From: Hoplostethus atlanticus
Lineage: Eukaryota; Chordata; Actinopteri; Trachichthyiformes; Trachichthyidae
NCBI GenBank assembly: GCA_034670405.1
Contig: JAXDDX010000183.1
Span: forward strand, 507,501 to 571,500
Direction: 5' to 3'
DNA: 64,000 bases
A program made the position numbers and the translations under genes. The notes under the pieces were generated by a model that searched no databases, had not been told where the DNA came from, and saw only the letters and a list, made by a program, of their open reading frames with translations. Shown in pieces: positions 38,375 through 52,456 of this stretch. Within the stretch, counting starts at the first letter, position 1. Every line of letters starts with the position of its first letter.

Positions 38375-40149
38375 CTGTCAGCTTATTGAAACAGAGAGAA
38401 AATAGGGGAGGGCAACGCTTGACAACTGTGACACACACACACAAAACACACCAAATCCACCCGAGACATCCCTTCCTAACAGACAATGTGAACTTCGGCA
38501 TGGTGTGAATGAGCTAGTACAACGCTCCATCTTCCTTCCTTTCTTTCTGTGAATAACACCAAAGCCAGAGTGGATCCCTTGCTCCCTTTCCTGTTTTGCA
38601 GGCCTCTGTCTGGCCTCTATCTACACACCGTCACTCCTAATCTACCCGCCGGTACACACACAGCTTCCACCTGCTTTTTTTGTTTTACAATTTTTATGTG
38701 TTTGGTGGTGTGTGTGTCTGTGGGTGTGTGGGTCCTCTGTCACCTCCTCTGTGTATTTTCTTGCCAGACTGCAGAGCAAAGTGTCATCACCTTAACTTCT
38801 TTTATTGCTATCTACCTCCTCCCTTTCCTTTTTTCTGCTGAATTTCTTTCACAATCTGCACTATTTAAATGACGAAATAAGCACCTAAAAATAAAATAAT
38901 TACAGTATAAATCATGTACACTATGAATTATGCTGACTAGTTAATGAAAACACAGCTGAAAGAGGTTTTCCAACTGAGGACATATTTTATGTGTGAAAAA
39001 TGTGAATAAAACTTTAAACAAAAGAAAGAAAAAAGGCTACTTGGCATCTGACTCTTTTCTTGAATAATGCATAGCAATGTAAATTGAATCTCCCAACATC
39101 CCAAGTAGGTATACTCTTATTATACCTTTTTGGCATAGCTTCATGTACCAACAACTGATACAAAAAAAGAAAAAACACTAACTTTGCTGTAACTTTGTTC
39201 AACTTCCCAATAAACGTTTCTCCACCGAGGTATTGTGTAGCTTTCAAATGAATGTAAAGAAGAAATAATAACTTTGGCAAATGATAAAGCACAGGAATGC
39301 AGGATATAAGGCTATACTGGGCCTGTGTATAAACACTATTGTCCACCAGACAGACGTTCTATTAAATATAAAACCACAGGGGTGTTCAGCCTTGTTGGTC
39401 GAAGCACAGAGCACCCAGAGGATGGGACTATACAATGCATGCTATTAGTGATAGAAACGTGTGTAAGCGCATATACACATACACGGACGTTCACAAAAGT
39501 ATAAGTAGGCAGGGAGGCATGCAAGCATCTGTGCATGTACACACACACAAACAGTGACCTTGAATCCTTGGCTGGCTGTGAATCTCTCCAAATAGACAGT
39601 GAGAACTCACATAACAATACAATACCAATGGGAGGCATTTTGTGTGCTGAACTGATGGGAAGTATTTTACTGCTTGCATGCGCGACTGTGTGTACGCGTA
39701 TGTGTGTGTGCATGAATTTGTGTTGAAGAACAATATAAGAGTAGCGGTACCTCAGTTTCCTGACTAGATGGGTGTATTTTGGCATGGTGTCCATGGTGTC
39801 AGATTGTATGCCTGTTAGGCCCAACGTTAAACTGTTGGTATGGATGTGCTGAGGTCAGCACAAGACTCAACAAAAAAACTAAACAAAGCACTCAGAGAAA
39901 TGAAATACATAAATGCATAACTGGAACATGGAAAACTAAATTCAGCATTATGCAACATTATACCTTTTGTCACTGGAGTTGAATATTGGACAAGAAGGTA
40001 TAGAGACCCAGGGGGGACTGCAGTTTATAGCCTCAGGCAGGAATCAGCCTGGAAGCTCTGAAAACACATAGTACTCTTCTAGCTAGCAATGAGGCTAGCA
40101 AGCACTGTATGCTGTGCTTACATGGTAAGCTCCATCAAAGTACAGCATG

Positions 40150-41500
40150 TTAAAGGTGAATTAAGTTCCACTTTAAATGCTGCATGTTTCACACTTAAAT
40201 ACTCCCAACATGTCTAAGTTGCAGTGTTGAAACCATTCAAAAACAGCCTTTGGCAATGATGACTGCTGTTTCATGTAACCATCAATAAGCTTACAGCACC
40301 TTCCTGCTGGCAGTTTCTCCCACTCTTCAGTTGCAACCCGCTCCAGTTCTTCAATGTTTGAAGGATTCCTTTGACCAACCTGCACATTTGAGGTCTCGCC
40401 ATTGGTTCTCAATGGGATTGAGATCAGGACTCATCGCTGGCCACTCCAGAACAGTTAAATGTTTTCTCTTGAACCATTCCTGGTGCTTCTGGATGGGTCA
40501 TTGTCCTGCTGGAGGAACCATGACTTTTGATTGACACCCAGTTTTCTGACACTGGGCAACACATTTCTCTCCAAAATGCCTCGGTAATGTTCTGATTTTA
40601 CGGTCAAGACCTCCAGTAACTGAGGCAGCAAAGCAGTCCCACAGCATTATGGGACCTCCGCCGTATTTGACTGTAGTTAGGGAGTTATTTTCTGTAAAAG
40701 CTTAATTTCATCGTCTGTAAACAAATACCTAATCTGCATTGCCAAAGAGCTCTAATTTGGTTTCATCGGTCCACAGAACATTTTTCCAGAAGGATTGAGG
40801 TTTGTCCAGGTGGGTCTTGGCAAACATCAATCAGGCCTTCTTGTGTTTCTCTTTCAGCAGTAAAGCCCCTCTTCATTCAGTGTCTGACACCATTACCCCA
40901 GACCACTCCAGGACAGCCTTGAGATCTCTGGATGTCATGCAAAGTGTTTTTTCCAATGGATCACACCTTCAACAACACCTGAGATCCTTTTTCTTCTTAC
41001 TACCACGTCCTGGACTCTTAACAATTCCACGAGCAGCAAATAACATTGTGAACTGTGAAAATACCAAGGTCTTATAGTAGATGGCCTTATAGTCTTGTGA
41101 ATGCGAACGTCATGGTCATAATAGTTTTCCTGACATCCTCATACAGCTCTTTTGTCTTCACCATTTTCACACAGACAGACTGTTTCACTATTTTAAAATG
41201 GATAACTGGTTCATTTATACCATGTGGGCACCTGCAACCTGTCACAGATGAGTTGAATTACACTGCAAATGAGAATCTATTTCCTCCAACAAAATTGATT
41301 TGTATTGTTCTAAAGGGTGCCAATAATCATGGTCATGGCCACTTTTCAGGGTTTTTAAATATGTACAGTATATTCTTAATGTTTGACAATGTGCCGTTTT
41401 AAAATCGATAGACGAATGTGTGAAGACTGAAAGTTGTTTCAATTTCCAATTATTACTGCCATAAAATGCGAGGGTGCCAATAATCTTGGCCAGAACTGTT
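40150..41500 (-). mobile_element. Tc1-like transposon, decayed copy
   Basis: On the minus strand the 5' end carries a terminal repeat with AAGATTATTGGCACCCT, echoed about 140 bp inside the element. A broken transposase follows, starting MVKTKELYEDVRKTIM at about 41164. It ends near 40180 with [18 protein letters not shown] and LPKAVFEWFQHCN. Many stops and frameshifts interrupt the reading frame, and no 3' terminal repeat is seen, so the copy is dead and truncated. The transposase C-terminus is the same family as the remnant at 1815-2105. Confidence 0.88.
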
Positions 41501-43012
41501 CACACAACCCTGGACTTTACATAACACACACAAACAGACATAGAAAACGACCTTCAATGTTAACACACACAGTCCAGCACACTGCTCTATTTCCTGTCCG
41601 CAGAAACACATTTCCTATGGGGCTCAGGGTCACATGCATGTGTGTGCGTCTATGTGTGGTTCTTCCTGGCAGCCGTTGAGGAAACATTTGTCGATAAGGG
41701 CAGGAAGACAGACACAGACGCAGAGAGCGAGACAAAGGGAGACAGCCAGAGACGGCCAAAAAAGTGAGATGGAAGAAAGAGAAAGATACAGGGAGAGGCA
41801 GCAGAAGAGAACCAAATGCGTGAGTGATGGGTTTACAAGAGATGAAAGCAAGTTAGCCCTAGTGAAAAATGGCAAGTGAAAATCCTGAAGAAAGGAAGAC
41901 CTTTCATTACTTCCTTTCTTTGTCCTGTGCATGTGTGTGTGCAGCAGAATTACTAACATCTCAAAGTTGCAGGAAGAAGTATTAGTCATCCAACAGCAGC
42001 AATGAGAAAGAGAAAGAAACTCCCAAGAGATAATGAATTAGACAATTACTTTAGACACTGATACGTGGACAACTGTTGATGCTAATAGAGAACAAGGACA
42101 AGAACAAGGAAGGTCAGAATGGTAAAACATTCACAGGAAGGTAAAAGGTAAAAGTGGATGAAGTGGAGTTTAATTCTTAGGTTTACTCTCCTTTATATGG
42201 CAATTATCATGCAGTATAGTAGAGTAGAAATCATTCTAAAAAGATTCTCAAACAGTTAAAGGAATTTTAGAAAATGTTTTTTGTTTTTTTATGAGCAGAA
42301 ATAGTAGACAGATAATAGTAGTTTATAACCTAGGAGGACAGCTGGAATTGACATCAGTGAATGTGTGCCATAGTAGCTGATCATGCAGAGCCACATAAAA
42401 GGAGAAGCCACAGAATAAAATAGAGTAGGTTGAAAAAGGTGTTTATTGATGAAAATAGCATAGAAATTCAGTCAGAAACAAATGCAGAAGGGAAAGGATT
42501 GGTGCAAAATATTACTAAATTCAAGATGAAGCTTTGTGGTGGTTTCATTTAATTCATTCAGAATGGAGACATATAAGGTGGATCACGATTGGTTGATTAC
42601 TTTGAAAAGAGTTGAAATGGTTGGCCTGGGAAGTGTATCATCTTTCAGATTATTCAGAAAAGGCAACCCTCATTGACAGCTGAGTTTAATGTCCTATAGG
42701 CTGCTGAGCCGTGCATCATCCAGGCAAGCCTGTTGATTGGACCAAGAATTTCAAAGTTAGAGGGAGGTGAAATCTCATTGGTTGTTAAGACAGAGTGAAG
42801 CCTGTTTCAGTTTGTGTGCGCATGTGTGTGTCTGTGTGTGTGTGTATGGTAAGTGTAAGTGTGTTGTGTGTCTGCCTGTCTTATTGGATAACTATAGAGG
42901 AGAAGAAAATCCTTATTCCTGGCCACTGACCTGCCAATCAAACAGAAAATCTCTTTTCATTGTCTGAGAGCCTAGCATGGTCTGACAACAAAACCTTGTG
43001 ATTGGTTCTTAC

Positions 43013-43141
43013 CATCTCTCGGGGCAGGAACATGTCTTCCTGTCGTAGGACCACCAGACACACACTCTCTCCCTGCCGCGTGCTGCGTAGCATACACACC
43101 AGCTCCTCCTGGCCCACGCCAGTGATATCCACACCATTTAC
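43013..43141 (-). CDS. pard3b: pard3b exon: PDZ2 second half
   Basis: This 129-nt, 43-codon exon reads VNGVDITGVGQEELVCMLRS, then TRQGESVCLVVLRQEDMFLP and REM. It completes PDZ2 with its last helix (QEELVCMLRST) and closing strand (SVCLVVLRQE). The FLPRE tail matches the segment between PDZ2 and PDZ3 in PARD3B. The acceptor is GTGTAG|GTA and the donor GAGATG|GTAAGA. Both ends are phase 0. The downstream intron (30386-43012) is the largest between confirmed exons here, at 12.6 kb. Confidence 0.96.
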
Positions 43142-44123
<982 letters not shown>

Positions 44124-44965
44124 CTATATACAGACACTCAAACACGTTTTGCCTGCATTTATTTTTGCCTTCTACATCTGTTCACCCCCTTCCCTTTTAT
44201 TCCTCTTTCACATACTCTCTCTCCCTCCATTTCTATCACATTCACCCTGCTCAGTTACTTCTATTCCTGATGTTAAAGCTTCAAATCTTTGAGAGCTACA
44301 ATCTCCCACCCACCACACACACCTCAAACACCTTTAGTGCAGTATCGGTGACTCAGCTACGACCACATGTGTGTGTGGGAATTTAAAGCGTTTAGAAATT
44401 GTCATAGCCGTGTGTGTGCGCGTGTGTTAATGTAAACCCTTTAGCTATAGCCTGCTCTATCTCTCGGTGTGATGGTTTTAAAAATGGGTTCAGGTGTGGG
44501 GCAGAGAGGAGGAGAGAGAGAGGAGGAAGAGAGAAGGAGAAAACTGAAAGGAAAAGAGGAGTGAATGTTCTGGAAAGATGAAGATTAAAATGCTCTGCTA
44601 CACAGAGAAAGCACACTTACACACATTCACCTTCTCTTTCACTCACACACACACACACACACACACACCAAAAAGACCACACACACACAGACACACACAC
44701 ACACACACCCGGACTGGTTGCGTGTTTTATAGTCCTCATTTAGTCTGGTCTCTTTAGCAGAGCCAAGTCAGCAGTTTGGGCCAGTATGAATTCATATCAG
44801 CAGAAATGAGCAGATCAATAAAGACTTAATAGAGCCTGAAGAGGGGGAATCAGAAAGATGGAAAGAGGGAGGGAGTGAGGGAGGAGAGTGAGCCAGAGAA
44901 CAGAAAATGAAAGCTATATAGAAATGAGTTCAGAGCTGGGTGAAAAGCAGGAGATATATGAGATA

Positions 44966-45134
44966 GATTTAGAAAATGAGCAGAGTGAATGCAAAAGAAA
45001 AGAGAAAAGTGAGGAAACTAGAAACTAAAACAAAAAGATAAAAAGATATGAGGGAGAGATGTGATCATTTAAACCTTTTTTTCATTCCTAGTTGAACCTC
45101 TGGTCCCACATTCACAAGGGAGTGCTGATCTGAG
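44966..45134 (+). repeat. Local duplicated segment, copy A
   Basis: Shares GATTTAGAAAATGA, ATGC-AAAGAAAAG, AGTGAGG and ACCCACATTCACAA-type blocks, in the same order and orientation, with copy B at 45583-45719. Both copies end GGAGTGCTGATCTGAG. They are diverged and differ by indels. Confidence 0.75.
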
Positions 45135-45582
45135 GCTAGCTGGGCTTTTAAGGCATCCTGAAGTTCATGTTGCCATGTGATCTGAACAGCGATCCTACTA
45201 CACTTCACACACACCATCCTCTTTGTGTACAGGCACTTGGCTTAAAGGATCCATTGAAATGATTGATAGGTAGGTTGTAAGGAACAGCACCAGAACCCTC
45301 CACAACCCAGAACCCACCAGAAGGCAGGGCACTTTTAACAGCATGAAACTGTTAAAAGTTTTAAGGTGGCTTTCACTTGTCGCTATTTTGCATCCCCAAC
45401 TGACTTAAACTAAATGGGACAAAATGGTCACCCCTAAAAACAAAGTGATGCACTTTATTTTTAAGTTGACCTAACTAATTAGGTATAGCTCTAATTAAAT
45501 ACCAGGTTTTCATCCTCATCTTTCACAAAACAACCAATGCCTGAGTATGTAAGCTTTCGGCCTAGAGCATTCTTCACGCTTG

Positions 45583-45719
45583 AGATTTAGAAAATGAATG
45601 CGAAAGAAAAGAAGCAAGTGAGGTTGGGTATGAAAAAAGACAGAGATGAGACTACATAAACTTGTTCATTCCAAATTGAACATCTGGACCCACATTCACA
45701 AAGGAGTGCTGATCTGAGA
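45583..45719 (+). repeat. Local duplicated segment, copy B
   Basis: Partner of copy A, about 600 bp away and closer to exon 45758-45866. It lies about 40 bases from that exon's donor. Confidence 0.75.
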
Positions 45720-45757
45720 CTTCTTTGGAAATTATCCTAATGCTAATCCAGGTTCAC

Positions 45758-45866
45758 CTTTCTTTAGATCAATCCTCAGTCTCCTTCCTCCCTTCTTATT
45801 GGCCACCAGGTTGGAGAGGGCGGGGCTTTTCTTCAGCAGCGGGCTCTCACTCCTCCCCTTGGATGC
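45758..45866 (-). CDS. pard3b: pard3b exon: PDZ1-PDZ2 linker and start of PDZ2
   Basis: This 109-nt exon reads ASKGRSESPLLKKSPALSN, then LVANKKGGRRLRIDLKK, ending with the first base of a glycine codon. The basic KKGGRRLRIDLKKG segment is the strand that opens PDZ2 in Par-3 proteins (compare KKIKIDLKKG). The acceptor is CCTAG|GCA and the donor AAAG|GTGAAC. Its phase 0 start requires the shifted frame of the previous exon, which supports the frameshift call there. A diverged local duplication lies immediately downstream in the intron, with copies near 45583-45719 and 44966-45134. Confidence 0.93.
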
Positions 45867-47178
45867 CTAGGTTGAGGATGTAGAGGGTTAAGTTTAACAG
45901 CAGTGAACAAACCAATGGGCTGAGTTGACCACGGCAGTAGTTTTTAACCTCTTATAGACCCGAGCGCTTGTCACCAGCCAGAAACAAGCTTGCCCTGCCC
46001 CAGGAGTGGTCTAACAACATGGTGGGAGCCCTAATTTCAGCACCATGTTCACTGTTTTTTTTTTCCATCCACATTTGCTTCATGATCTTGCTTCACAGCT
46101 GTTGCTAAGTAACTGTTGATTCTATGCAGGTTGATCCTTCAAATGTTGGGCATGTCACCATGGCGATGTTAGGGAGGATACAGTTAAGAAATAACCAAGA
46201 AAAGTATATGGAATTTATAACACAAGTAAGGTGCATCGTCTGTATCAGTAACCGCCTTAGCTGTGCTACAAATTCCATATATTATGGCCTGAAGTGGGTT
46301 ACTGCTTTTATAAAACAGCTACTAAATTATTTCCATTCTTTTAAAATATCATATTTTACTTAAGAAAATGTTGCAGGGGTTTTGTTTCTTTTAGGACTAG
46401 ATTTATAGCGAGGAGTATAGGAGTAACATGGAAAGACAAAGAGACTGTTGCCATGCTAAGTGTAGTATATGGGATATATACCACGGCTATCGACCAATCA
46501 GAGGACGCTATGTTAAGTTTGCTGTAAAACATAAACTCGTAAAAATGTATTGCTTGCTAAGTGCGAGTGTTAAGTGTGAAAAACCTAAGAATAAATGCCA
46601 TGATCAACCAAAGTCTACAGAAAACGTAAACGTTATGGCTTCAAACAACACTTCCATGTCGTTGCTTTGAGCCATCATGTCATTCCAAAGAATATTCCCA
46701 TCTCAAATGAACGCAAGCTACGGACAGACTAACAAAGGGAAGGGGGCTAGTCATGGGGGAGTGTGACATGGAGGGGAAAAGAAAGATGCAAAAGAAAGAA
46801 ACACTAACAGAGAAATCAACATTCACAATGTTGTCGGCCAAATTGGGTTTTCCCTGTCAAAAGATGGATGTTCCAATTTGTTAAGGACCCTCTTAAATAT
46901 TTCATTCATTCATGTTCATTTGTTTGTTTTTGTGAATTTTTTTGAGTTTTTTTTTCATCAGTCAATTTTGTGGTGAAAATGTTCTGCATTGGGACTTCAG
47001 GAAACCAAAAAGTTTACTGGCTGTTAGATTTATCATTTAAACCTTATTAATGTTGTTATTGTTACCTTGCAAGTAGCTCGTAACTATGTGAGAATTGACT
47101 TGTCTAATTGTCTAATGAAGTTCACATTGTCAGGGTGTCCTGTGATGTTACTGGCCTAGTTGGAGGAGAGCAACTTAC
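45867..47178 (-). other. pard3b intron in the PDZ1-PDZ2 linker
   Basis: This 1.3-kb intron contains a stretch around 46460-46510 (TATATACCACGGCTATCGAC) that resembles a common fish miniature element. Otherwise there is nothing recognisable. Confidence 0.9.
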
Positions 47179-47438
47179 ACTGACTGCAGCTTCCACACTG
47201 GCAGCATCCTCGGCCAATCGCACGGCTGAGTTCTCAGGGCAGCTTAAAGGCGGGTTTGGCTTTGATAGGCGGTGGCGGGTCTTTGGTCTTGGCCATTCGG
47301 GGGCTGTTGTCAGGGCCAGGGCTGTTGCCAAACAGCTGACCGATCAGACTCCTCTCATAGCGTTCTCTGTTGGAGGAGGGAACCACTTCCAAGCGGACGA
47401 GCGGGGAACGCATTGCCTGACGAAACACTTCCTGGGCT
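47179..47438 (-). CDS. pard3b: pard3b exon: end of PDZ1 and linker, with an apparent frameshift
   Basis: The exon starts in frame with AQEVFRQAMRSPLVRLEVVP and NRERYERSLIGQLFG, the last helix and strand of PDZ1. The linker follows: MAKTKDPPPPIKAKPAFKLP. The frame then meets TGA at 47234-47236. The next frame, shifted by one base, stays open as ENSAVRLAEDAASVEAAVS to a GTAAGT donor, and only that frame joins in phase with the following exon (ASKGRSESP). The exon is 260 nt, one base too long for its two phases. No GT donor lies between the linker and the stop. The simplest reading is one extra base near 47236, either a real allele or pseudogenising change or a sequence error. The acceptor is TTTCCCAG|AGCCC. 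Confidence 0.93.
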
Positions 47439-49475
47439 CTGGGAAAGGAGAGAAAAGGAGAGGAGATAGTTTAGCAAAGTTAGAAGTTTAGTTTAGCAAA
47501 GTTTAGATGGAGAAGTTTACTTTGTTTTTAGGAAGCAGATGTCAAACACTAATGTGGAACCATTAGATTGGATCCTCTTTAATCCTAATTAGAAGTGAAG
47601 TTAGCATTCTTGGCAATGAGCAGGATAATTGTGAAATCATATATAACTTGATGAGGAGAATAATAAGCTATAATCAGATAGAAATGATATAAATCTGATT
47701 ATGAAAGTTTCCAATCCACTTTTGGCAGAATCATGGCATTCATTTTCAATGCATGCATTTCTAACTCATTTATGTAAAATTATGTTTCTAAGAGAACCAC
47801 GTTGCATGTGGCTAATTATTCTTTCATATAATCAGGGTCTTTGGTTTCCAGACCGGCTAATATTAATCTTTGCTACGTAAATTTGGTCTCTGTGACTGAT
47901 GAGACAGTGGCTGAAAACACTATTGGCACGTATCATGTTTTCCCAGAGGGGTTTTCTTAAGGTTAGAATCCTACAGGATAATTTAATACGTATGTATAAA
48001 GTAAAATCGTTGGTCACCATGGTCACTAAAATTTATCACTGTGTTACTTCGCTCTCTTTATCATCCATGAAATCCAAGTGAAACTGAGGACAGGGCAGGA
48101 CACAGAGCATATAATCTCATGACACCCGCACAGCAGTCAATTTTAATCTCATAGTCTAGAAAGGGAGATAATTCTGCAGAGAATTATCTTTTATCAGATC
48201 ACGGTAAGTGAGTTAGAAGGACCGTCGTGTCAGCAGCGATCGGTACACACCATCCCTCACCACAGATAACCAACGAAGAAAATCGGGTTTATTTAAAATC
48301 TATTAGATTACACTCCTATTGTTTCCCCCTACATCATTATTAGATGTATTATGATCGGAATATTCTCGTAACCGGAGACTATGTTTAGAAAGTCGTGTGT
48401 GAAGGATATACGTGCATTTATTCATTAGATATGCATTAATAATACTTCAACTTTTTATATAGACACCACAGGATGCTTTGTATGGAGATCATACATCTGG
48501 TGGAGAAATGGCAGTGGGGTAATCACCAGAGGAAACTTTGTTGAAAGCTTAAAAGATCTATTACATTTCAGGCCTATTTTCCTTGTATTCCTATGATAAC
48601 TATTATGATTACACTATGAAGGTAACTAGAGACTCTTTCAGATTGAAGCATTTGTAGGTAGATATCATGGGTGTCTGGGTTTCACGTGGATCCACTAATA
48701 ACAAGAACGCTAGTATGATTTAATGTGCCGGGCGCCCCGAGCAACACATGGTCAGACTCTGAAGAAGTTAGCGAACTCCTAGATGAGATTAAAATGATCT
48801 GCAGGACTCTTGCAAAACAGATGAAATGAAATTATATCCTGCATATCTCTGTTGTCCTGCTAAAACCTTGTAACGGCAATTTTGATGATTTTCACATTTC
48901 CTCTATGGGTTGAGAAACATCTCCAACCTCTTGGGCTTTTGAAACCCTTTCTAAACCCAATGGATGAACTCCGAAATGTATTGGCATCAAGCTAAAAACG
49001 AGGCTGCTGAGATAAGAGGTTTTGACCTGACCGTGATGACGTGGTCTGTGACTTTTATTTACTAATGGAAGCAATGAGACAATCACATCTAGGAAGAGAG
49101 AGTCAATAGTGGAGTACAATTGGATTTAAGTGAATTATCTTTCTTTCTTTTCATTCTGTGTGGTTAGTTTTATTTACTAATTATGATCAAAGAGTTTGGT
49201 GTGTGTGTGTGTGTGTGTAGGGACCATTGTGTATAAATTATAGAATTGTTCATGCTTGGACACAGTGTGTGTGCGCGTGTGTTTGATTGGGGAATATATT
49301 CTATTCGAACAGACAGAGCTGCCATGAGGGGACAATGGAGGTGTGTGTGTGTGTGATGCTTGTTCATGGCATTCATAGCGATTAGCTTACTTACAGTAGC
49401 CTACATACTGTATTTTACTGGACCAAGCCCTCTCAATACACTTGCCATGTCAGGACAATAGGATGGAGTGTGTGT

Positions 49476-49507
<32 letters not shown>

Positions 49508-50721
49508 TTCTCAATGCTTGGAAATTAACTCTGTGTGTGTGTTCTCACCTAAACCCAAAGACCAGTGTATTTCAATGATGCTGTCATTGTAAATGTGTGT
49601 GTGCACATGTGCATGGACATCTGTTTAAATTTGAGTGTGTAGGTGGGAATGACTGTGTGTGTGTGTGTGTATGTGTGTGTGTGTGAGTGAGAGAGAAAGG
49701 GAAAGAGACCATAACACCTGTCTTTGAACAATAGGTGCAAACCCCTCCAGTACTAATCCATTTACCTACAGCACAATATGAACTACCTCACATATAATCC
49801 TATTACCACACTCACAGCTGGACAAGGCCTATTGTGTACTGGTATTAACAGTATAATGTATGTAATCATTCTAAAGAGGAGCATCAGACGCTGTAATCTA
49901 TGGTGATCGCTTTTTACAGTTATGTCGATTGTCAGTTTAATGCACTGTAATCACTTGACATCCGTGTCTACTGTCATGTTAATGCATTTAGGTCCTTTTT
50001 CCAGTTGCTTCAACGTTGCAGCGATTGAGCTCTGCTGGTGTCAAAACCGACAGATCCTTCCTAAGAGGAACGAGGCGAGCCAAAACCGAACGCAACCGAA
50101 AGCCAGCTCCTACAGATATGCACACACACATATACATTTGCTCGCTCTCCTTTCCAAACATCTGTTAAATGTCCGCTCTGTTGTTTTCCGTGACGACAGT
50201 ACAATAGCGGTATAAGCCTCTTTGACAATGGACAGAGGTGCAAATACACAGAGGGAAGCGGAAAGGAGGGAATACAGATAGGCCCGGTTAGGCCCGACTT
50301 CAAAAGGTTGTGGAAGTGGCATGCATCTACTGTATATACGCTCTCTGGGTGGTTTTAGGTCTGATAGTGATGCTGAAAATTCAATATCTGATGTATCCAT
50401 ATGTGAAAGACACCGTAGATGCGTGCTTTGAGTCAGACCTCAGATCTGTCTCTCTCTTAGATCCAAGTCTGCATTAACCTAAGTAAAACTTGGCTCTGCA
50501 TTTACCTAAAATCATAGTAATTTAAAAAGAGTCTATGAGTTATATTATAACACTTTATGTTATAATATAATACATTATAACTTCTGTATTTCTTTATGTT
50601 CTTTTCTTTCTCCATTTTATATCACTAATTTGCAGCCATAAAATAAATTTCTGTCAAAGGCATTCTGACCCTTAATGGAGGGTCTTTACCCTGACCAATA
50701 CACACACAGCGTCCCACTCAC
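47439..50721 (-). other. pard3b intron inside PDZ1
   Basis: This 3.3-kb AT-rich intron has several short TG runs between 49200 and 49690. A stretch near 48930-49010 resembles one at 37309-37375. No exon was seen. Confidence 0.9.
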
Positions 50722-50847
50722 TGGCTGAAGGTCTTGTCCATCAGGTCCGTGTGGTTGATCTTGACGATGCACTCATCCTCCTCGAACAACCCCTCCTTCC
50801 GCGAGCGACTCTCCTCCTCCACCCCGCGGATGTACAGTCCAAGTGAC
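50722..50847 (-). CDS. pard3b: pard3b exon: core of PDZ1
   Basis: This 126-nt exon codes for SLGLYIRGVEEESRSRKEG, then LFEEDECIVKINHTDL and MDKTFS, the central strands and helix of PDZ1. The family equivalent is GLFIRGIEDNSRSKREG followed by ENECIVKINNVDLVDKTF, which makes the identity firm. The acceptor is a pyrimidine tract ending CACCCAG and the donor is CCA|GTGAGT. The exon leaves CA, which with A from exon 47438 makes glutamine. The run of glutamate codons next to the serine-arginine stretch forms a charged loop. Confidence 0.96.
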
Positions 50848-52422
50848 CTGGGTGGGGGGAGAGAGGGAGGGAGGAGGGAAGGGGGAGACTGTAAACTTCA
50901 TTGTTATGCCAGATGGATGCCAGATTGAAAGATTTGTCGAGAGAAAAGAAACACGTTGAAAGAGAGAGATAATACAGATAAAGAAATAGAGAGAGCGGGT
51001 GACAGTGGCATGAAAGAGGGTAATTTGAGTGTCTGTGTGTGTGTGTGTGTGGGGGGGGGTTGAAGATTGAGGACAGAGAAAGCATGTATTGGAGATGAAT
51101 GAAGACATAAATTGGAATAAGATCAATAGGAAGGTAGATGAGAGAGAAAAGCAGAGAAAAACAAGCCACAGATAGAAAAGACAGCTATTAGAATATAAAA
51201 CAGACATAATGACAGAGCGCCATCGCCAATGTTATTGATCATACACAACACAATACAACAGTACAGTATAATTGAGTGTGTGTGTGTGTGTGTGCATGAG
51301 AGAAAGCGTTCAACAGTGAGAAACCGGAGGGAACTGCCAGAAAGAGAATAAAAGGAAAACAGGAACTCTAGCAAGGTAAGTGACTCCAATGGAGGCAATA
51401 TCAATACACCAGAATGTAACGGACCGCCTGCCTGTCAGCAGTCAAGGGGCTGAAACGTAACACTACTGGGGCACCTCGGGATGTCCCAACGCCACGTTCA
51501 GTGATATCTGTATCCAACTCACAGCATGGTTCAAACATAGTTGCTGATGACAGAAAAAAAGTGCCCACTTGTCTCTACTTTACAGTTTTCATCTGTTGCA
51601 CACTGTTGGTACAGAAGTGGACTGCATGTCATTTAATATCATTTAGGAGAGAATTTTGACTTTCAACCCTTTAAATCACGCAAATTATATCTATTGCATT
51701 TGTAGGGCAAGTAAGTGGCACTTAAAGTGTTTCCAGCAGAGACTTGGATTTTTATAGGACATCAGTAGCAGGACGACTTACCTGTGTGGGTTAGGCTGTG
51801 TGTGTGTGAGCATGAAGTTTGGCAGTACTAGAGAGGTTGAGCTTTGACAGGGAGACCTTGGAAGGCCTTTAGGGATAGCACACACACACACACACACTTT
51901 TTGGAGTGACCCTGAGGGTGTTTCTCAGAAGGCTGATGTGTCTGTAATGGGGCGGCCCACTGAGGCCCTCCATATGGTTCAATTAGATCCGGCTGTCACA
52001 TACACTCAGATGAGCACACATGCACGTTTTCTCTCTCTCTCAGTCACACTTTCATTCTCTCTCTCTTTCTCTGGATCTCTATCAATGTGTATGTAATCCA
52101 CCGTTAACTGGTAAAGGCCAAACCGGGAGTAGTGTTCAGACCGACAGTTGTTCTTTTCTGTCCTCCTTGTCTACACAAGAAGACAGATAAAAACACATAC
52201 AAGCACGCACACACACACACACACACACAAGACATAAAGATGAAAAATACTAAACAAGACAGACAGGAAGACAGGTAGACAGATAAAATGACATGCAGAC
52301 GGGCAGGCGGCCAGACAGACGGCTATTTTAGGAGTCAAAACCTCTCGCCCTCTGTCCTTAACCTTTCCCCTTTCCCATTTCCTCACCAAAACACAGCTTA
52401 ATCAATCAGAGAGACCGCAAGC

Positions 52423-52456
<34 letters not shown>

